This document shows, piece after piece, positions 53,623 through 64,000 of a stretch of DNA of 64,000 bases. How positions within the stretch are numbered: position 1 is the first letter of the stretch; every line of letters starts with the position of its first letter. A program made the position numbers and the translations under genes. This DNA comes from Crossaster papposus (lineage: Eukaryota; Echinodermata; Asteroidea; Velatida; Solasteridae). The notes beneath the pieces were generated by a model. That model searched no databases and was not told the DNA's origin. It saw only the letters and a program-made list of their open reading frames with translations. The DNA lies in contig JBAIAA010000433.1 in NCBI GenBank assembly GCA_037893245.1, positions 1,364,001-1,428,000 of the forward strand. Reading direction: 5' to 3'.

Positions 53623-54796
53623 TGTAACGCGACAGAGGGCGCTAGCACGGCGCGACAGGGTGAGTACAGTTTAGGGTTGCGCGCGTTAGCATGGCAGCGA
53701 TAATGTCTTATACAGCGATCATGCTCCGCCCAGCGTACACTGATTGGACGGTGTGGGTCACTGCTTCACTCACGTATAGCGAGCACAGCGCAAGCGCAAG
53801 GCTGCCGCGAGGCTATAAAAGGCGCTTGCACAGACAGCAGAGGGGCTTTTGGACCTTACTTGTTAGGTCCACAGGAAGAATCTGACAGATTCTCGGTAAG
53901 TACCCGCTACCTTGCTTGATAGGTGGTAGGGGCCGTAAGAGGTTGGGTGGAGACATAGGACCCTCTGAGGGGCCTTGGTGGTGCGATCGGTCGAAGTAGG
54001 GGCTAGTTGCCGTGACTCTTGCAGCATTAGTTGCGAGGGGCAGCTGTCCCTGAGAATTGTCTCCTGTACATCCTGAACGGACCCGCACCTTATGCTTGGC
54101 TTGCGGTACTGCACTGGTGCATTGCTGTCTTGATTTGTGTGCTGTTATTGTAGGCGGGTTTTGGATCAAAGGGCTATACCAGTGTTGTGCGGTCGGTGCG
54201 TGATAAGGGCTTGTTGCCGGAACCCACACAGCATTAGCTGAGTGGGGCGACATCCCTAGTCTGGTTGTGGCCCTAGACTTATTACAAGCTATCGAGCAAT
54301 AGTGCATGCATGGGGTCATACGCCGCAACTGTGTATTGGTCCATAGTCCCCTATTGGAAAGCGCCCTCTATCGTCAGGATTAATTAAGTGGTCTAAGGTT
54401 GTTCCTTGTCGTATTCATACAAGGCGGAGGGATCTGAGCATGTGTTGGGAGATAAGTGTGAACGAAGACGCCCTCTGTTGATTATTGTGAGTCAAGTTGA
54501 TTGGACCTTGAATAAACCAGTATCCAGTATTCGTTGTACATGTAAACTCTGTGTCAACCTGCTATCTGATTGATGTCTTCTGAGTCTTCATTAGGGATTG
54601 GGTTACAGATAATCAAGTCCGATAATAAGCCATAGCAAGTACCAAATAGGCTGCCGATGCTGGGACGGTATATTTCCATCCCAACGGACTCGTCTCTAGC
54701 CGCTCAGAGACTTTCCGGTACGTGCCGTCCGCGTCTCACTCTGTGGAGGGGGCGCCCTTGCAGCCTCTCTTCTGCCCAGAGGGGTGAGACGTCACA
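53623..54796 (+). repeat. Gypsy 3' LTR
   Basis: 1174 bp, differing from the 5' LTR by eye at two positions: G for A near 54430, and T for A near 54713. Confidence 0.93.
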
Positions 54797-54800
54797 GTAT

Positions 54801-55154
54801 ATTAGACCTGTAAAAAGCAAAGATACTACATGTTTGACTATAAGAAAACCAGCTATGTGGTGTAGTTTAGAAGTGTTTATATTCCCGTGCATCATTTCCC
54901 TCAGTAGGGGCAATTAGGGTATCAAGAAAAATCTTAAGGGAGGGTTCAGGGACTGTATTAAAAGGTTTTTTAAAAGATGCCCAAGGTTTTCATACCCTTG
55001 AAATAAAGTGATTTTATAATGTGTTCAGTTGTACCCAGTGGAGTTTTAAAACACAAATAGAATTGTGAAGTTGCCCCATTAGAGTAAACAATCACACAGC
55101 AGTTTTCGTGTTTATCAGTTTCACACATTTTATAAACTTCCATTGACATGTGTT
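54801..55154. other. Gene-free spacer between the Gypsy and Academ-like elements
   Basis: AT-rich; nothing recognised. Confidence 0.4.
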
Positions 55155-55157
55155 TAA

Positions 55158-55434
55158 TAGTCAGGGGTGTTAGGGATATTTTGGTTCAGATTCTTCCAAA
55201 AGCACCAAATTTGGCCCAGATGCTGCCCATACCATACCTTTCCGATTTTTGCCGGCCGCCAAGATGGGCGCCCTCTGGGGCGGCCATATTGGACAAATCC
55301 AATATGGCCGACATCTGGGTCAGAGGTCAATCGCAGTGAAGAAATTAAAAGAGCCAGAATCATATATGATACATTTTTTAGGGGTTTTAGGGGTTGGGGA
55401 ATCAGATTCTGATGTTATTTCAATGATTTGAGGG
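55158..55434. repeat. Academ-like TIR, left
   Basis: It starts TAGTCAGGGGTGTTAGGG, contains GCCAAGATGGGCGCC and AATATGGCCGACATCTG, and ends around TTATTTCAATGATTTGAGG. Confidence 0.85.
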
Positions 55435-55766
55435 CACGTTGACCCCTCAAAATTACCGAAAATTATATTTTGGGGTCAAATCCAGTGTTTTAGGTGCGCG
55501 ATCCCAAATCCCACTACAAAATTTATTTAACTGTATTGTATCTTATCATTTTGATATTGAAACATACCCTCGATGTCAATAAACAAACCAGTAACTTTCA
55601 TTGATATTATTTGGAGATGACATCTGCAGTGACAAAATGCTATATGCCGCTGTGTACATTTAAATGATCCAAATACAATACAAGGATTAGCAACACAACA
55701 ACATACCAATAATACTATTACTACCTGTACATTCTAGTTTGCGCTCTATGATGCCAGCGATGAGTT

Positions 55767-58700
55767 TTACTGGTCATCACTTCCGTTATTAAGGCACCCG
55801 CCTTCGCATTTGCAGAGGACTGTGCATTGGACATTTGCACGGTTGCATTTGCACCTTCCCGTGCATGCCTTGAGGCACCCGCAGTGCAAGAGAATGGCAC
55901 ATGCCACTGAAGCATCGCTGAGAGTGGTCCATAGTGGTTGCCATGTGCCGGTGCCATCTTTGTGCCAGCCCCACTCACCGAAGTCAGGAATTTCCTGCTT
56001 GACCGATGTGGCCTGATTCCAGTAGAAACTTGCCTGTAATAGCGTTCGCTTTACATGCTGGAACAGCGCGGCTTGGGTAGGTGGGATGCTTTCCAGCGAT
56101 CTGCTACCAGTTGTGAAGAGGCGATGTTTGGCAGCGTTAACACCAGCTGCAGCACACCCCTTGCTGTACATGAATATGACAAAGCGTTCGATGCGCTGCA
56201 TATGCACAGACTCGAGACTGAAGAGATTAGGGTCATGCGTGATAGCCACAAGTGTGTCGGTGAGATCTGGTATGCTTGTCCAGGCTGCCCAGGCTGTCTT
56301 CTTGCCACATCCAAGAAACTGTGAGGTTGTGTCACAACCTGTTAGGCTGTGGAAGAGGGGTAGTGCCAAGGACTTCGACGGACCGAGATCAGAGTAGATG
56401 GTATGGACAGGTATATCACGATATTTGTTACCACTACCAAAACCCACCCACAGCTCCGATAGGCCGAGGATCTCGAAAAACCGGATTGCCAAAACTACAA
56501 CATCGCTGTCTACAGTGCGAACATAGGCTGTTGTATGACCCTGCTCTGCCGCATGTGCCAAATGCAGGAGGATTCTGGTGTCCGCCTCAGAATGATTGCA
56601 TGGCTGAAGAGTTGTGAGGTCACATTGGTTGTTGGAAAGTACGGTCTCGAACCGGGTACTCAGAAGGAGCTTTCCGCCCATGTCAGTCCTGGAGATCTGT
56701 GTGCTGATGAATGAGAATAGCACCTTTTTGTTCTCCTCATTTTTTAGGAAGCCGCTGTTCCATTCATGTTTCGGGATTGGAGTACTGCCATCGCCAACTT
56801 TTGTCCGTGGGCCATTCCCACGTCGTTGTTGCGTAAGAGCTTTGAGGTTATTTTCCTCGGGGTAATTATCCCATACAGCGTCAAGGCGTTAGGTACTCTC
56901 CGTCATTTGTGCCTCCAGAAATGGTACAATGTTGAGCCAGACATACTCGCTAAATGTCTTTGCTGTTGTGGGGCGCACCATGTGGATAACTGCTGCCATA
57001 TCCAACACCACCACCGTGGCTTGCTTGGCAGAAGCTGCGCGGCCAGTGGGTGCATTGAGGCATTGAAGAATGTCAGACTTCGTCCCAGATCGCAGAGATC
57101 CTTGATCTGCCAGGCTTGGTGGCTCTCTCTGATTTTCGAACCGAAAGAAGTCTGTCATGTCGGCATTGGGACGCGACTGGAGTGAGAGGAACCGTTGCGT
57201 GATTATAAGCATATTCTGCTTCTGTATGCCGCTGTCCTTTGTACCTTTTTTCTTTGGGCCAGGTCGATTGGCAAAGGTAAGCATGTTGTTCCGCTTGATG
57301 GTATCAGATACTGGTACTGTAGCCTTTTCCAATCTTTCCATGACGTATGCTGCATAAAGGGCTTGACCAGTTTCATGGATTTTAGATAAAGAAGTTGCAA
57401 CTACCTGTTCCATGACATTCTGTGTATCGAGTACTACAAGCTCCAGACTTGTAGCAAGGAAAGGGTTGCCCAGCTGCTCTACCACCTCAATGAACGATAG
57501 CACATCCTTTCGAAACTTTACTTGCAAGCTGTGTCTTTCCTCATGATGAGCGGTGGATGACGTTGGTGGGTCATTGATGGCCTCAAACTCCTCAACTATC
57601 CGAGTGCAGTCAGGTCCAGCCAGCATAAAGAGTGTAAGGGCTTCAGGATTCTCATAGAGTCCAACGGCTCCGCCATGCACCTGGAGGCTTTTATTGAATT
57701 GTTCATGGGCTTGGTCCTTGGCCATGAGGCTGAACTTCCTAGCTGATTTCTGCACAACAAAGTTTCCCTTCATGAATTCAGCATGTACTTGGGGGTGTTT
57801 CTCAGCTATCTCGACCATGTCACGCACATGGACCGGCAGCCAACGCGCATAGTTTGTGTGGTCTAAGGCGTGAAACCAGCTGCAGAGTTCGTCACATGCT
57901 TGCATATATAGTGGAAAGTTCCCCTCCCTCAGTGACCGCACAAAACGAGCCATCAGCAGCTCCAGCTCAATTACGGTTGACCAGAACTTGAACTGGGGAA
58001 CAGTTTGGGAACGTTGACCCCACATATGAAATGACTCAGGTGGGCCCATTATATTCTTACAATACTCTAAGTAGGCGTTCTCCTTGAGCAGGTTAAGTGA
58101 CATGAGAGAGACTTGATGGGCATACCTTGTGCGCTTGATGTGATGCTCATTGAGCGCAGACTGTGCGCGACCCGATGTCAGGACTTCAGCTTTTGAAAGG
58201 ACGGTGGCCCATCCAGAGTGGAGCAGCAGCTTCCCGATCATAAGATGCATCTTGTCTTCAATGTGCAGCGCGCCCATCATAACAACCAGTTTGTCTTCTC
58301 CCAAAGTGTCGGGGTATTGCCATTGGAGCAGTTTCATGATCGCGTAGAGTGGCTGATCTGCACCGAGGACACTTGTCTGGCCTGGGTTAAGGAACTGAGT
58401 GCCCTGGATCGTTAGCTCCATCGCGTGCTTCATTGAAGATGCCGATGCAGCTTTGTCTGGGAATAGGGGGTAGACGCCAATCTCGGCTGGGGGCTTCACT
58501 GTCTCGTCACTTGCTTGCATCGAGTTATATCCAGACCAGGTGATTATGTCACCCTCTGCAAGTGTGCCTTGCTTCAGCACACTGTTGACATGTGTCATCC
58601 AGGCCTCATCCTTGACTTTGGCACCTCGCACATCAAGGGGTGGTCTTACTTCATTGTTGCCGAGTCTGGGGGCAAAGACATCCGTTCGAGTGAGTTCGAC

Positions 58701-60319
58701 TGGGGGTTGGATCACGTAGTAGTCTGGTAGTTTCGGAGTTGACGTGTTCGATGGGTCAAGCTTGATTGGAGCCCGCTTCATACCAGGGTTCTCGTGCGAG
58801 AGATGGTTGGTCACACTTAGGGCATATCCGTGGAACTCATCAAGTGATAAGTTGCCCTGAGCCTTGCTGTCTATATTATCCACACATTGTGGGTGGTGAA
58901 GACATTGACACGGCTGTTGGTTGGAAGCACCACTCCATCTTGAGCATGGCGAACACACACCGCACGTGCAATACCTCGCTTAACTTCCATGACGCGATTG
59001 TACGATACTGAAATACCATGCTCATGGTCAATCCCAATCTGTTTTGTGTTCCGCCCATGTCCATGCAGCTTGAGACCATGATATAGGGGGAAGGGGGTTT
59101 CTCGCTCCTTGTTGTGGCGTACTGCAGCAGTCTTGACTGCATGGTGCGTACCCTTACTAGTATTGTAGATAAGCAGCTGTGAGATGTTGCATGCAATCTT
59201 CTCCCTCGCATCCAAATTACCGTCTTCTCCAATCTTCTCGCATCCTTGAAGAGCTGATGATGGGTCCCGGAACACTACATTAAAGAAACTTCTCATCTCC
59301 TCATTTACTGGAGCAGTGAGGCAGTCAGGGGTGAAGGAGCCATCGAAAGGTTGTTGACTATGTAGACAAAACTTGTGCATCATTACGGCAGCCCGCATGA
59401 AAATAATTGCATCCTCTTGTCCAATTTGTGACTTATATTTCTTGGCAAGCTCATCAGCCATCTTCAATTTGTGAGATAGATAAATATCATTCCTGCCTTT
59501 ATTACCCTTGGACACCTCGACCCATTCTGGTAGGAACTTGAGAAGGTGGTCCTTGAATCGAGTTGAGTGTGGCTCTTTTTTATCTCTGCATGGATGACCT
59601 TGATCACTCATAAGTTTTTGATATATCTTGCGTAGCTCTGAGACCTTGAATAAAGTGGTGTCGGAATGTTCAATCATGGCTATAATTTGGGCGCACATGA
59701 TGGTATCGAAGGGTGGAGTTGCAGGACCTGCCAAATCACGGCGCTCGGCAGCGGCAGCGGAATCTCTCAAACGTACATAACACTGATGATGATAATAGGC
59801 ATCAGCTGCATGCGCATCAGATGCTTTGGCAACTAGTCGGCCAAGTAAAGGAAAATTGTTGTTGGTCTTCGCCCAACTATTTACGACTTTGGTTAGTACT
59901 TTGTGGAGGTTAGCCTGGTCCATGCTTTCACAAATTATACAATACTTGGCATTACACAGAGGCTGAAAATCCCCGGATGACCTGAGTTTTTTGGGACTGC
60001 TGTGAGGGCCGGATTCTTTGTTAAGCTTCTCTCTCGCCCTTTTAACTCTAGAACTACTACAATAACTCCTGCAAATTTTGTGATAGGTAGCCTTATGCGA
60101 TTTAAGAGTTGCTGCAATGCCCGAACCATCATTTAACTGACTAATTGTGACGTTTATACCATGAGGAAAATCATTGGCATTGATATCATTGAAGTCTTTA
60201 AGATCCCTCTCAAGCGATACAAGTCCCTCCTCCTTAGGAGTTTGTAAGGTTTCTTCAGGTTTGTCCGTTTGACAAAGACAACAAAGTTCCCAGTTCATTT
60301 TTTCGGCAGAAGAAGACAT
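55767..60319 (-). pseudogene. Academ-like transposase with FEN1/XPG-like nuclease, broken
   Basis: Three open segments read 60319-58871, 58958-56889 and 56723-55767, together about 1500 residues. N-terminal Cys/His clusters: WELCCLCQ, LKSHKATYHKICRSYC, AKYCIICES. Middle: FTTHNV / DNIDSKAQGNLSLDEFHG, where a two-base change near 58882 shifts frame. Nuclease-like series: VVVLDMAAVIHMV, DAVWDNY, HSEADTRILLHLAH, TVDSDVVVLAI and LTGCDTTSQFLG, matching the spacing of acidic clusters in FEN1 (D, D, E-x-E, D-x-D, GCD). Between the first two a TAA (near 56886) breaks the frame. C-terminus: CGCLKACTGRCKCNRANVQC and CKCEGGC, a CXC-like cluster. I infer strand cleavage as its role in transposition; two lesions make this copy inactive. 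Confidence 0.82.
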
Positions 60320-60545
60320 GCTTGACTCTTGACACTGCTACTCCTACTAGTCCAGTATAATTATGTCGGCTCGTCGTCACAGAAAACTTTCACTGGTTAT
60401 CTCGTCTCACGGCGACAGGATTTAGGCCGAGTCGCAAATATAAGGGAAAGTGTTTTTTAAGGGAACTGGGATGATGCGTACCAGAAACAACAGGTTTGAC
60501 CTCATAATGACCTTTACGATGACTTTGTGGGATAAAGTTGACCTC

Positions 60546-60829
60546 GAATCATTAAAATAACATCAGAATCAGATTCTCCAACCCCGAAAACCCCTAAAAA
60601 AATGTATCATTTATAATTCTGGCTCTTTTAATTTCTTCACTGCGATTGACCTCTGACCCGGATGTCGGCCATATTGGATTTTGGCCAAAATGGCCGCCCC
60701 GTGGGGCGCCCGTCTTGGCGCCCGGCAAAAATCGAAAAGGTATGCTATGAACAGCATCTGGGCCAAATTTGGTGCTTTTGGAAGAATTTGAACCAAACAG
60801 CCCCTATAGTGCCCTAACATCCCTGACTA
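60546..60829. repeat. Academ-like TIR, right
   Basis: Reverse complement of the left TIR, ending CATCCCTGACTA. It has about ten extra bases near the tip (around 60800) compared with the left TIR. The putative promoter of the transposase lies just inside, at 60320-60545. Confidence 0.85.
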
Positions 60830-60832
60830 TAA

Positions 60833-61265
60833 CAAAATATTGATCATTGTAAATTATACAATTTGATTTTATAATAAATAAATCAGGATCAGCGCAGTAT
60901 ATGACACAGATTTGAGGGTAATGTTGATCGAACTAAATTGCACAATTACATAGATATAAGAAGAGGTTTAATTTAATATACATTAGTAACTTGAATGGAA
61001 ATTACAAAAAGTATGTTCAACCCTCATGGGTTTTTCTAGGCACCCTGCTGAGTCAAACAGATCGACATAAAGAGGTTTACATGTAATTAATGTGCAAAAA
61101 TTGCAATATGTTTGAATAGGAACTTCAGAATAAATGAATGGCATCATTGTTTTGAATACAATTAATTTCAATTTGATTCTTATTATCTGTCTGTCAATTA
61201 ATTCGCCCAAAAATGAATATTCAGATTCCCCAATAGTTTGGCAATGATCTATTACCAACAATTTG
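60833..61265. other. Gene-free stretch
   Basis: AT-rich; no gene or repeat recognised. Confidence 0.4.
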
Positions 61266-61665
61266 TAAATATTAAAAAAACTGTGTAACAGTTGGGATAA
61301 ATGAACGACTAAAATTTGGTAAAATATGCCCCAATATTGGGCTTAATGTTGGAAATCAAGTACCCAACTATCGATTAAAAACATTAATATTACCAACAGT
61401 TGATTACAAATTGTGCTTAAATGTTGGTTAACATTTGACCAGCAAATGGAAAAAATGAGGTGCTCAATCATTGGTTAAAAATATATTTGCTCAAGTATTG
61501 GTTTATCAACTTTACCCAATTGTTGAGAAAGCTAAATTTGCCCAAGAATTGGGAAAAATATTGTGCCCAATAAGTTTGAGCAATATGTTACTCAACTGTT
61601 GGTGGGGTTGACTATGTGCACAACGTTGGGCAAAATGTTGGGCAATTATTTGCCCAACTTTTTTA
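61266..61665. repeat. Array of degenerate TTGCCCAA / TTGGGCAA words
   Basis: More than a dozen half-palindromes of the CCCAAxxxTTGGG type occur about every 25-40 bp (for example CCCAATATTGGGC, CCCAACTATCG, GCCCAAGAATTGGG, GTTGGGCAAAATGTTGGGCAA). Spacing is irregular, so it is not a simple satellite. Confidence 0.65.
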
Positions 61666-61706
61666 CAGTGTGACAGTGCGGCCTCAACTGACGTATGCAG
61701 TCACGT

Positions 61707-62212
61707 TTCTAAATTGCATATTCATAATCACGATCGACATACAATTTCTCGACATTTTGTGCAAGATGAACGTTAACATTTGCGCAATAGCGATATGTTT
61801 CGGAGTGTTTTTACAGAGAAAATGTGGTAATATTTAAGGATTGACAATGTATGTAATAGAAAGAAATTTGCCCCAAAGTTCCAAAACTGTGACTGGAAAA
61901 ATGGTCGAAGGCCAGGAATTCGGAGGCAAAGCCGAAGCCGAAACGCAGGCATGTTTCTAAATTGCATATTCATATACACAATCGACCTACAATTTCGCGA
62001 CATTTTTGCACGATAAACGTTACATTCTGCACAGTAGCGATAAGTTTCGGAGTGTTTTTAGAGAGATAATGTTGCAATATTTAAGTATCGACAATGTGAA
62101 GCAAAGAAATTTGCCACAAAAGCAACACGAAAGGAATAAATCGTTGTTTAACGTTCCGAACCCGTGATTGCAAAGTGGTCGACGCGCACGGAATTCGAAG
62201 CCGAAAACGAAG
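61707..62212. repeat. Diverged ~250-bp tandem duplication
   Basis: 61707-61950 and 61955-62212 share GTTTCTAAATTGCATATTCAT, AGTTTCGGAGTGTTTTTA-type and AAGAAATTTGCC words in the same order. Both end in GAATTC-GGAGGC/GAAGCCGAA, similar to the GGCTTC-rich element ends at 17.8-33.4 kb. Confidence 0.75.
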
Positions 62213-63300
62213 CTGGTTCCAGGAAACTCCGCAACAACCAAGGGAGTATAAAGCGGGGCACCAGCTGAAATAACACTGGATGCGCCGCCCAATCGCGAAC
62301 AACCAACTCGGCAACAACTCAGCCACAGCGCGAGCAAGGCGGATACATTGATCTCCATTATATAGACTGGATAGGACAACGCGTATGTGTTTGTGCACGA
62401 ACGCGTAATCCGAAACAATGGCGGCGCTCTTTCTGCAGTAGGGTAATCGCGGCATGTGTATTCACTCTGGAAACTAGTCAAGTAGTTATCGAGATTATCG
62501 GATTTATATTCGTATGGGGTTATTAGGAATTTAAGCGCTCTGCCAATAAAATCATTATAAAACATTAAATTAACTAACGAATAACAATAGGGAGTCATGC
62601 AGTCCTAACACAGCCAGCCTTTTCACACTTTCTTGATAGGCCTACTATTTTTCCATACGTAATGTGGCCTACATTTTTGAATTAATATCATTTTCCTTAG
62701 GCTCTTCCCTGGAAGTGGTTTCCAGTATATTGCTCTTTCATTTTATTACCCCTGTAGTAGGTCATTTAATAGTTCAGTTGGAGACAGACACAGTGAATTT
62801 ATAGGGTCGTATTGAATTTCGGAACACTCGTACTCATAGGGCCTATAACCAAGGAGGAACTAAATTGAACCGCATGAGAAATTATATTTATATTTTAAAT
62901 GCAAAACAAATTTATTACAAAAAGGACATAAAAACAAGCACTCTTTTTGTATTTTTGTTGCAACCCTTATCATACCAACTTTTATATCAATAGACAATAC
63001 ATGTACATGTAACACATTTGTATATATAAGAAATGTGAATAAGTATAACTTCCGATATACCTGAGTCAAACAGAAATTATTTCTGAAAATATTTTGGAAA
63101 GAAACATGAATTAAGTGCATCTATCGTTGTCCACATGATAAAAATGACACCATTTAAAAACCCAATTTCAAATTACTTTCAAACTGTGGACAGCTGCAAC
63201 AAAAAAGTAGGGTCACAAATGATGTAACTTTAGAACCAATTAGAATTTGAATTATTTTTGTCCAACTGGAATAACAATGTTTGTCATTTCATAATTATCT
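62213..63300. other. Gene-free stretch
   Basis: No convincing coding frame or RNA gene. The minus-strand frame 62598-62020 lacks recognisable domains and overlaps the tandem repeat. Confidence 0.4.
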
Positions 63301-63707
63301 AGGGTGACGCGGGAGCGTCACACCCAACGGGTTCGCCCGGCTGGGAGTGGCAGCGCCGCGGCACCCTTACTTTGCCAGTGCACCGATTTTGCGTTAATTT
63401 TATTCTTCTTTCTTCTTTCTTCTTCAGTCCGACTGGAATAACTCGCGATCGCTCCACGGAATCGAAAAGAACCCAATAACGAAAATGATCAGGAGATCAA
63501 GGGCATGAGTTCTATTGGGACAGAATTTTGATTTTCGACTTCTCAGAGGGGGTTATCATACGAATCTGACCATCTGACAATGACAACAAAATGTGAATGA
63601 ATTTCCTCAGTTCGACGACAGAGGGGGTTGTCATACGAATCTGACCATCCTACCATGCCACTCCCAGCCGGGCGAACCCGTTGGGTGTGACGCTCCCGCG
63701 TCACCCT
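63301..63707. mobile_element. Foldback/MITE with perfect 52-bp inverted ends
   Basis: 63301-63352 (AGGGTGACGCGGGAGCGTCA...) is exactly inverted at 63656-63707. Each arm also contains a short inner palindrome, TGACGCGGGAGCGTCA. The interior holds one copy of the tandem unit described next. Confidence 0.9.
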
Positions 63708-63920
63708 TACTTTGCCAGTGAACCGATTTTGCGTTAATTTTATTCTTCTTTCTTTCTTCTTCAGTCCGACTGGAATAACTCGCGATCGCTCCACGGAATC
63801 GAAAAGAACCCAATAACGAAAATGATCAGGAGATCAAGGGCATGAGTTCTATTGGGACAGAATTTTGATTTTCGACTTCTCAGAGGGGGTTGTCATACGA
63901 ATCTGACCATCTGACATGTG
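63362..63920. repeat. Tandem duplication of a ~215-bp unit, spacing 342 bp
   Basis: CACCCTTACTTTGCCAGTG ... CGAATCTGACCATCTGACA occurs at 63362-63580 and 63704-63918 with about 97% identity (a 4-bp TTCT difference in the pyrimidine run). The final phrase TCATACGAATCTGACCATC also occurs a third time at about 63631. Confidence 0.85.
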
Positions 63921-64000
63921 AATTTCCTCAGTTCGACAAAAACGGCACTAAAAGCATCTGTGAATGAATGCATTCCTAAGTGAAACTCGGTGCAAGAATG

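Larger units (their letters stand above)
45449..54796 (+). mobile_element. Ty3/Gypsy LTR retrotransposon with zinc-finger ORF3
   Basis: Two LTRs of exactly 1174 bp (45449-46622 and 53623-54796), with two differences found by eye. The 4-bp duplication GTAT lies at 45445-45448 and 54797-54800. Order: LTR, tRNA-Leu primer site, gag, pol (protease, RT, RNase H, integrase with GPY), ORF3 with two C2H2 fingers, LTR. Three lesions interrupt gag and pol. The domain order RT-RH-IN is that of Ty3/Gypsy. Confidence 0.95.
55158..60829 (-). mobile_element. Long-TIR DNA transposon, probable Academ family
   Basis: About 280-bp terminal inverted repeats (55158-55434 and 60546-60829) begin TAGTCAGGG and are roughly 80-85% alike. 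TAA lies just outside both ends (55155-55157 and 60830-60832), a 3-bp duplication. A single large minus-strand gene (60319-55767) fills the interior. The encoded FEN1/XPG-like acidic motifs and Cys-rich ends match what I recall of Academ transposases, whose target duplications are 3-4 bp. The assignment to Academ is from memory; the TIR-gene-TIR structure is directly visible. Confidence 0.82.

Noticed and set aside
62020..62598. 192-aa minus-strand ORF
   Set aside because: It overlaps a diverged tandem duplication and shows no recognisable domain or splice context.

Overview
This is eukaryotic, intron-bearing, AT-rich DNA with short CpG-rich islands, almost certainly from a marine invertebrate. 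The evidence is spliced metazoan gene fragments (a SAM/HECT G2E3-like gene and a SAMD3-like gene), BEL/Pao, Ty3/Gypsy, Crypton and Academ-type elements, and frequent ACATGTAC-type words. An echinoderm, hemichordate, amphioxus or mollusc would all fit; I cannot choose between them from sequence alone. No bacterial operons, rRNA or CRISPR are present. Most of the window is mobile DNA.

Layout. 1-5 kb: the tail of an unknown conserved protein, a 21-bp palindromic minisatellite, and a damaged SAM/HECT ubiquitin-ligase-like gene. 5.7-8.9 kb: a MITE, then a 2.46-kb internally deleted LTR retrotransposon (6068-8528, 4-bp duplication ATAT) whose one long ORF joins gag to a C2H2 zinc-finger segment. 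8.9-15.2 kb: mostly gene-free, with a tRNA-derived SINE and MITE remains.

15.2-38.1 kb is a nest of insertions. A Crypton tyrosine-recombinase gene (15214-15788 and 37485-38069) is split by an LTR element (15789-37480, GTAT on both sides) related to the one at 6 kb. The body of that LTR element is largely a 17-bp GC-rich minisatellite. The minisatellite is interrupted by a putative DNA element (17127-35245) whose long inverted ends carry 18/22-bp satellites. Inside that lie two back-to-back GGCTTC-rich elements, and inside the first sits a very young BEL/Pao retrotransposon (18998-26343, LTRs identical by eye, 5-bp duplication GTGAT).

38.5-42.3 kb: a perfect-loop hairpin, a second truncated copy of the satellite LTR element, a possible octamer/CCAAT promoter, a foldback carrying tRNA-like boxes, and another LTR remnant. 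42.5-44.9 kb: exons of a SAMD3-like host gene. 45.4-54.8 kb: a nearly intact Ty3/Gypsy element (1174-bp LTRs with two differences by eye, GTAT duplication, tRNA-Leu primer site, gag, pol, and a third ORF encoding two C2H2 fingers). 55.2-60.8 kb: a long-TIR DNA transposon (TAA duplication) encoding a ~1500-residue protein with a FEN1/XPG-like acidic-residue series, best read as an Academ element. 61-64 kb: inverted and tandem repeats.

The most interesting themes are: (1) a zinc-finger ORF3 in the env position, reached by splicing, in two different Gypsy families; (2) an LTR element whose interior is satellite DNA with G-quadruplex potential; (3) the five-level nesting; and (4) the complete but broken Academ-like transposon. 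All calls rest on reading the sequence and on remembered family motifs; no alignment or search was run.
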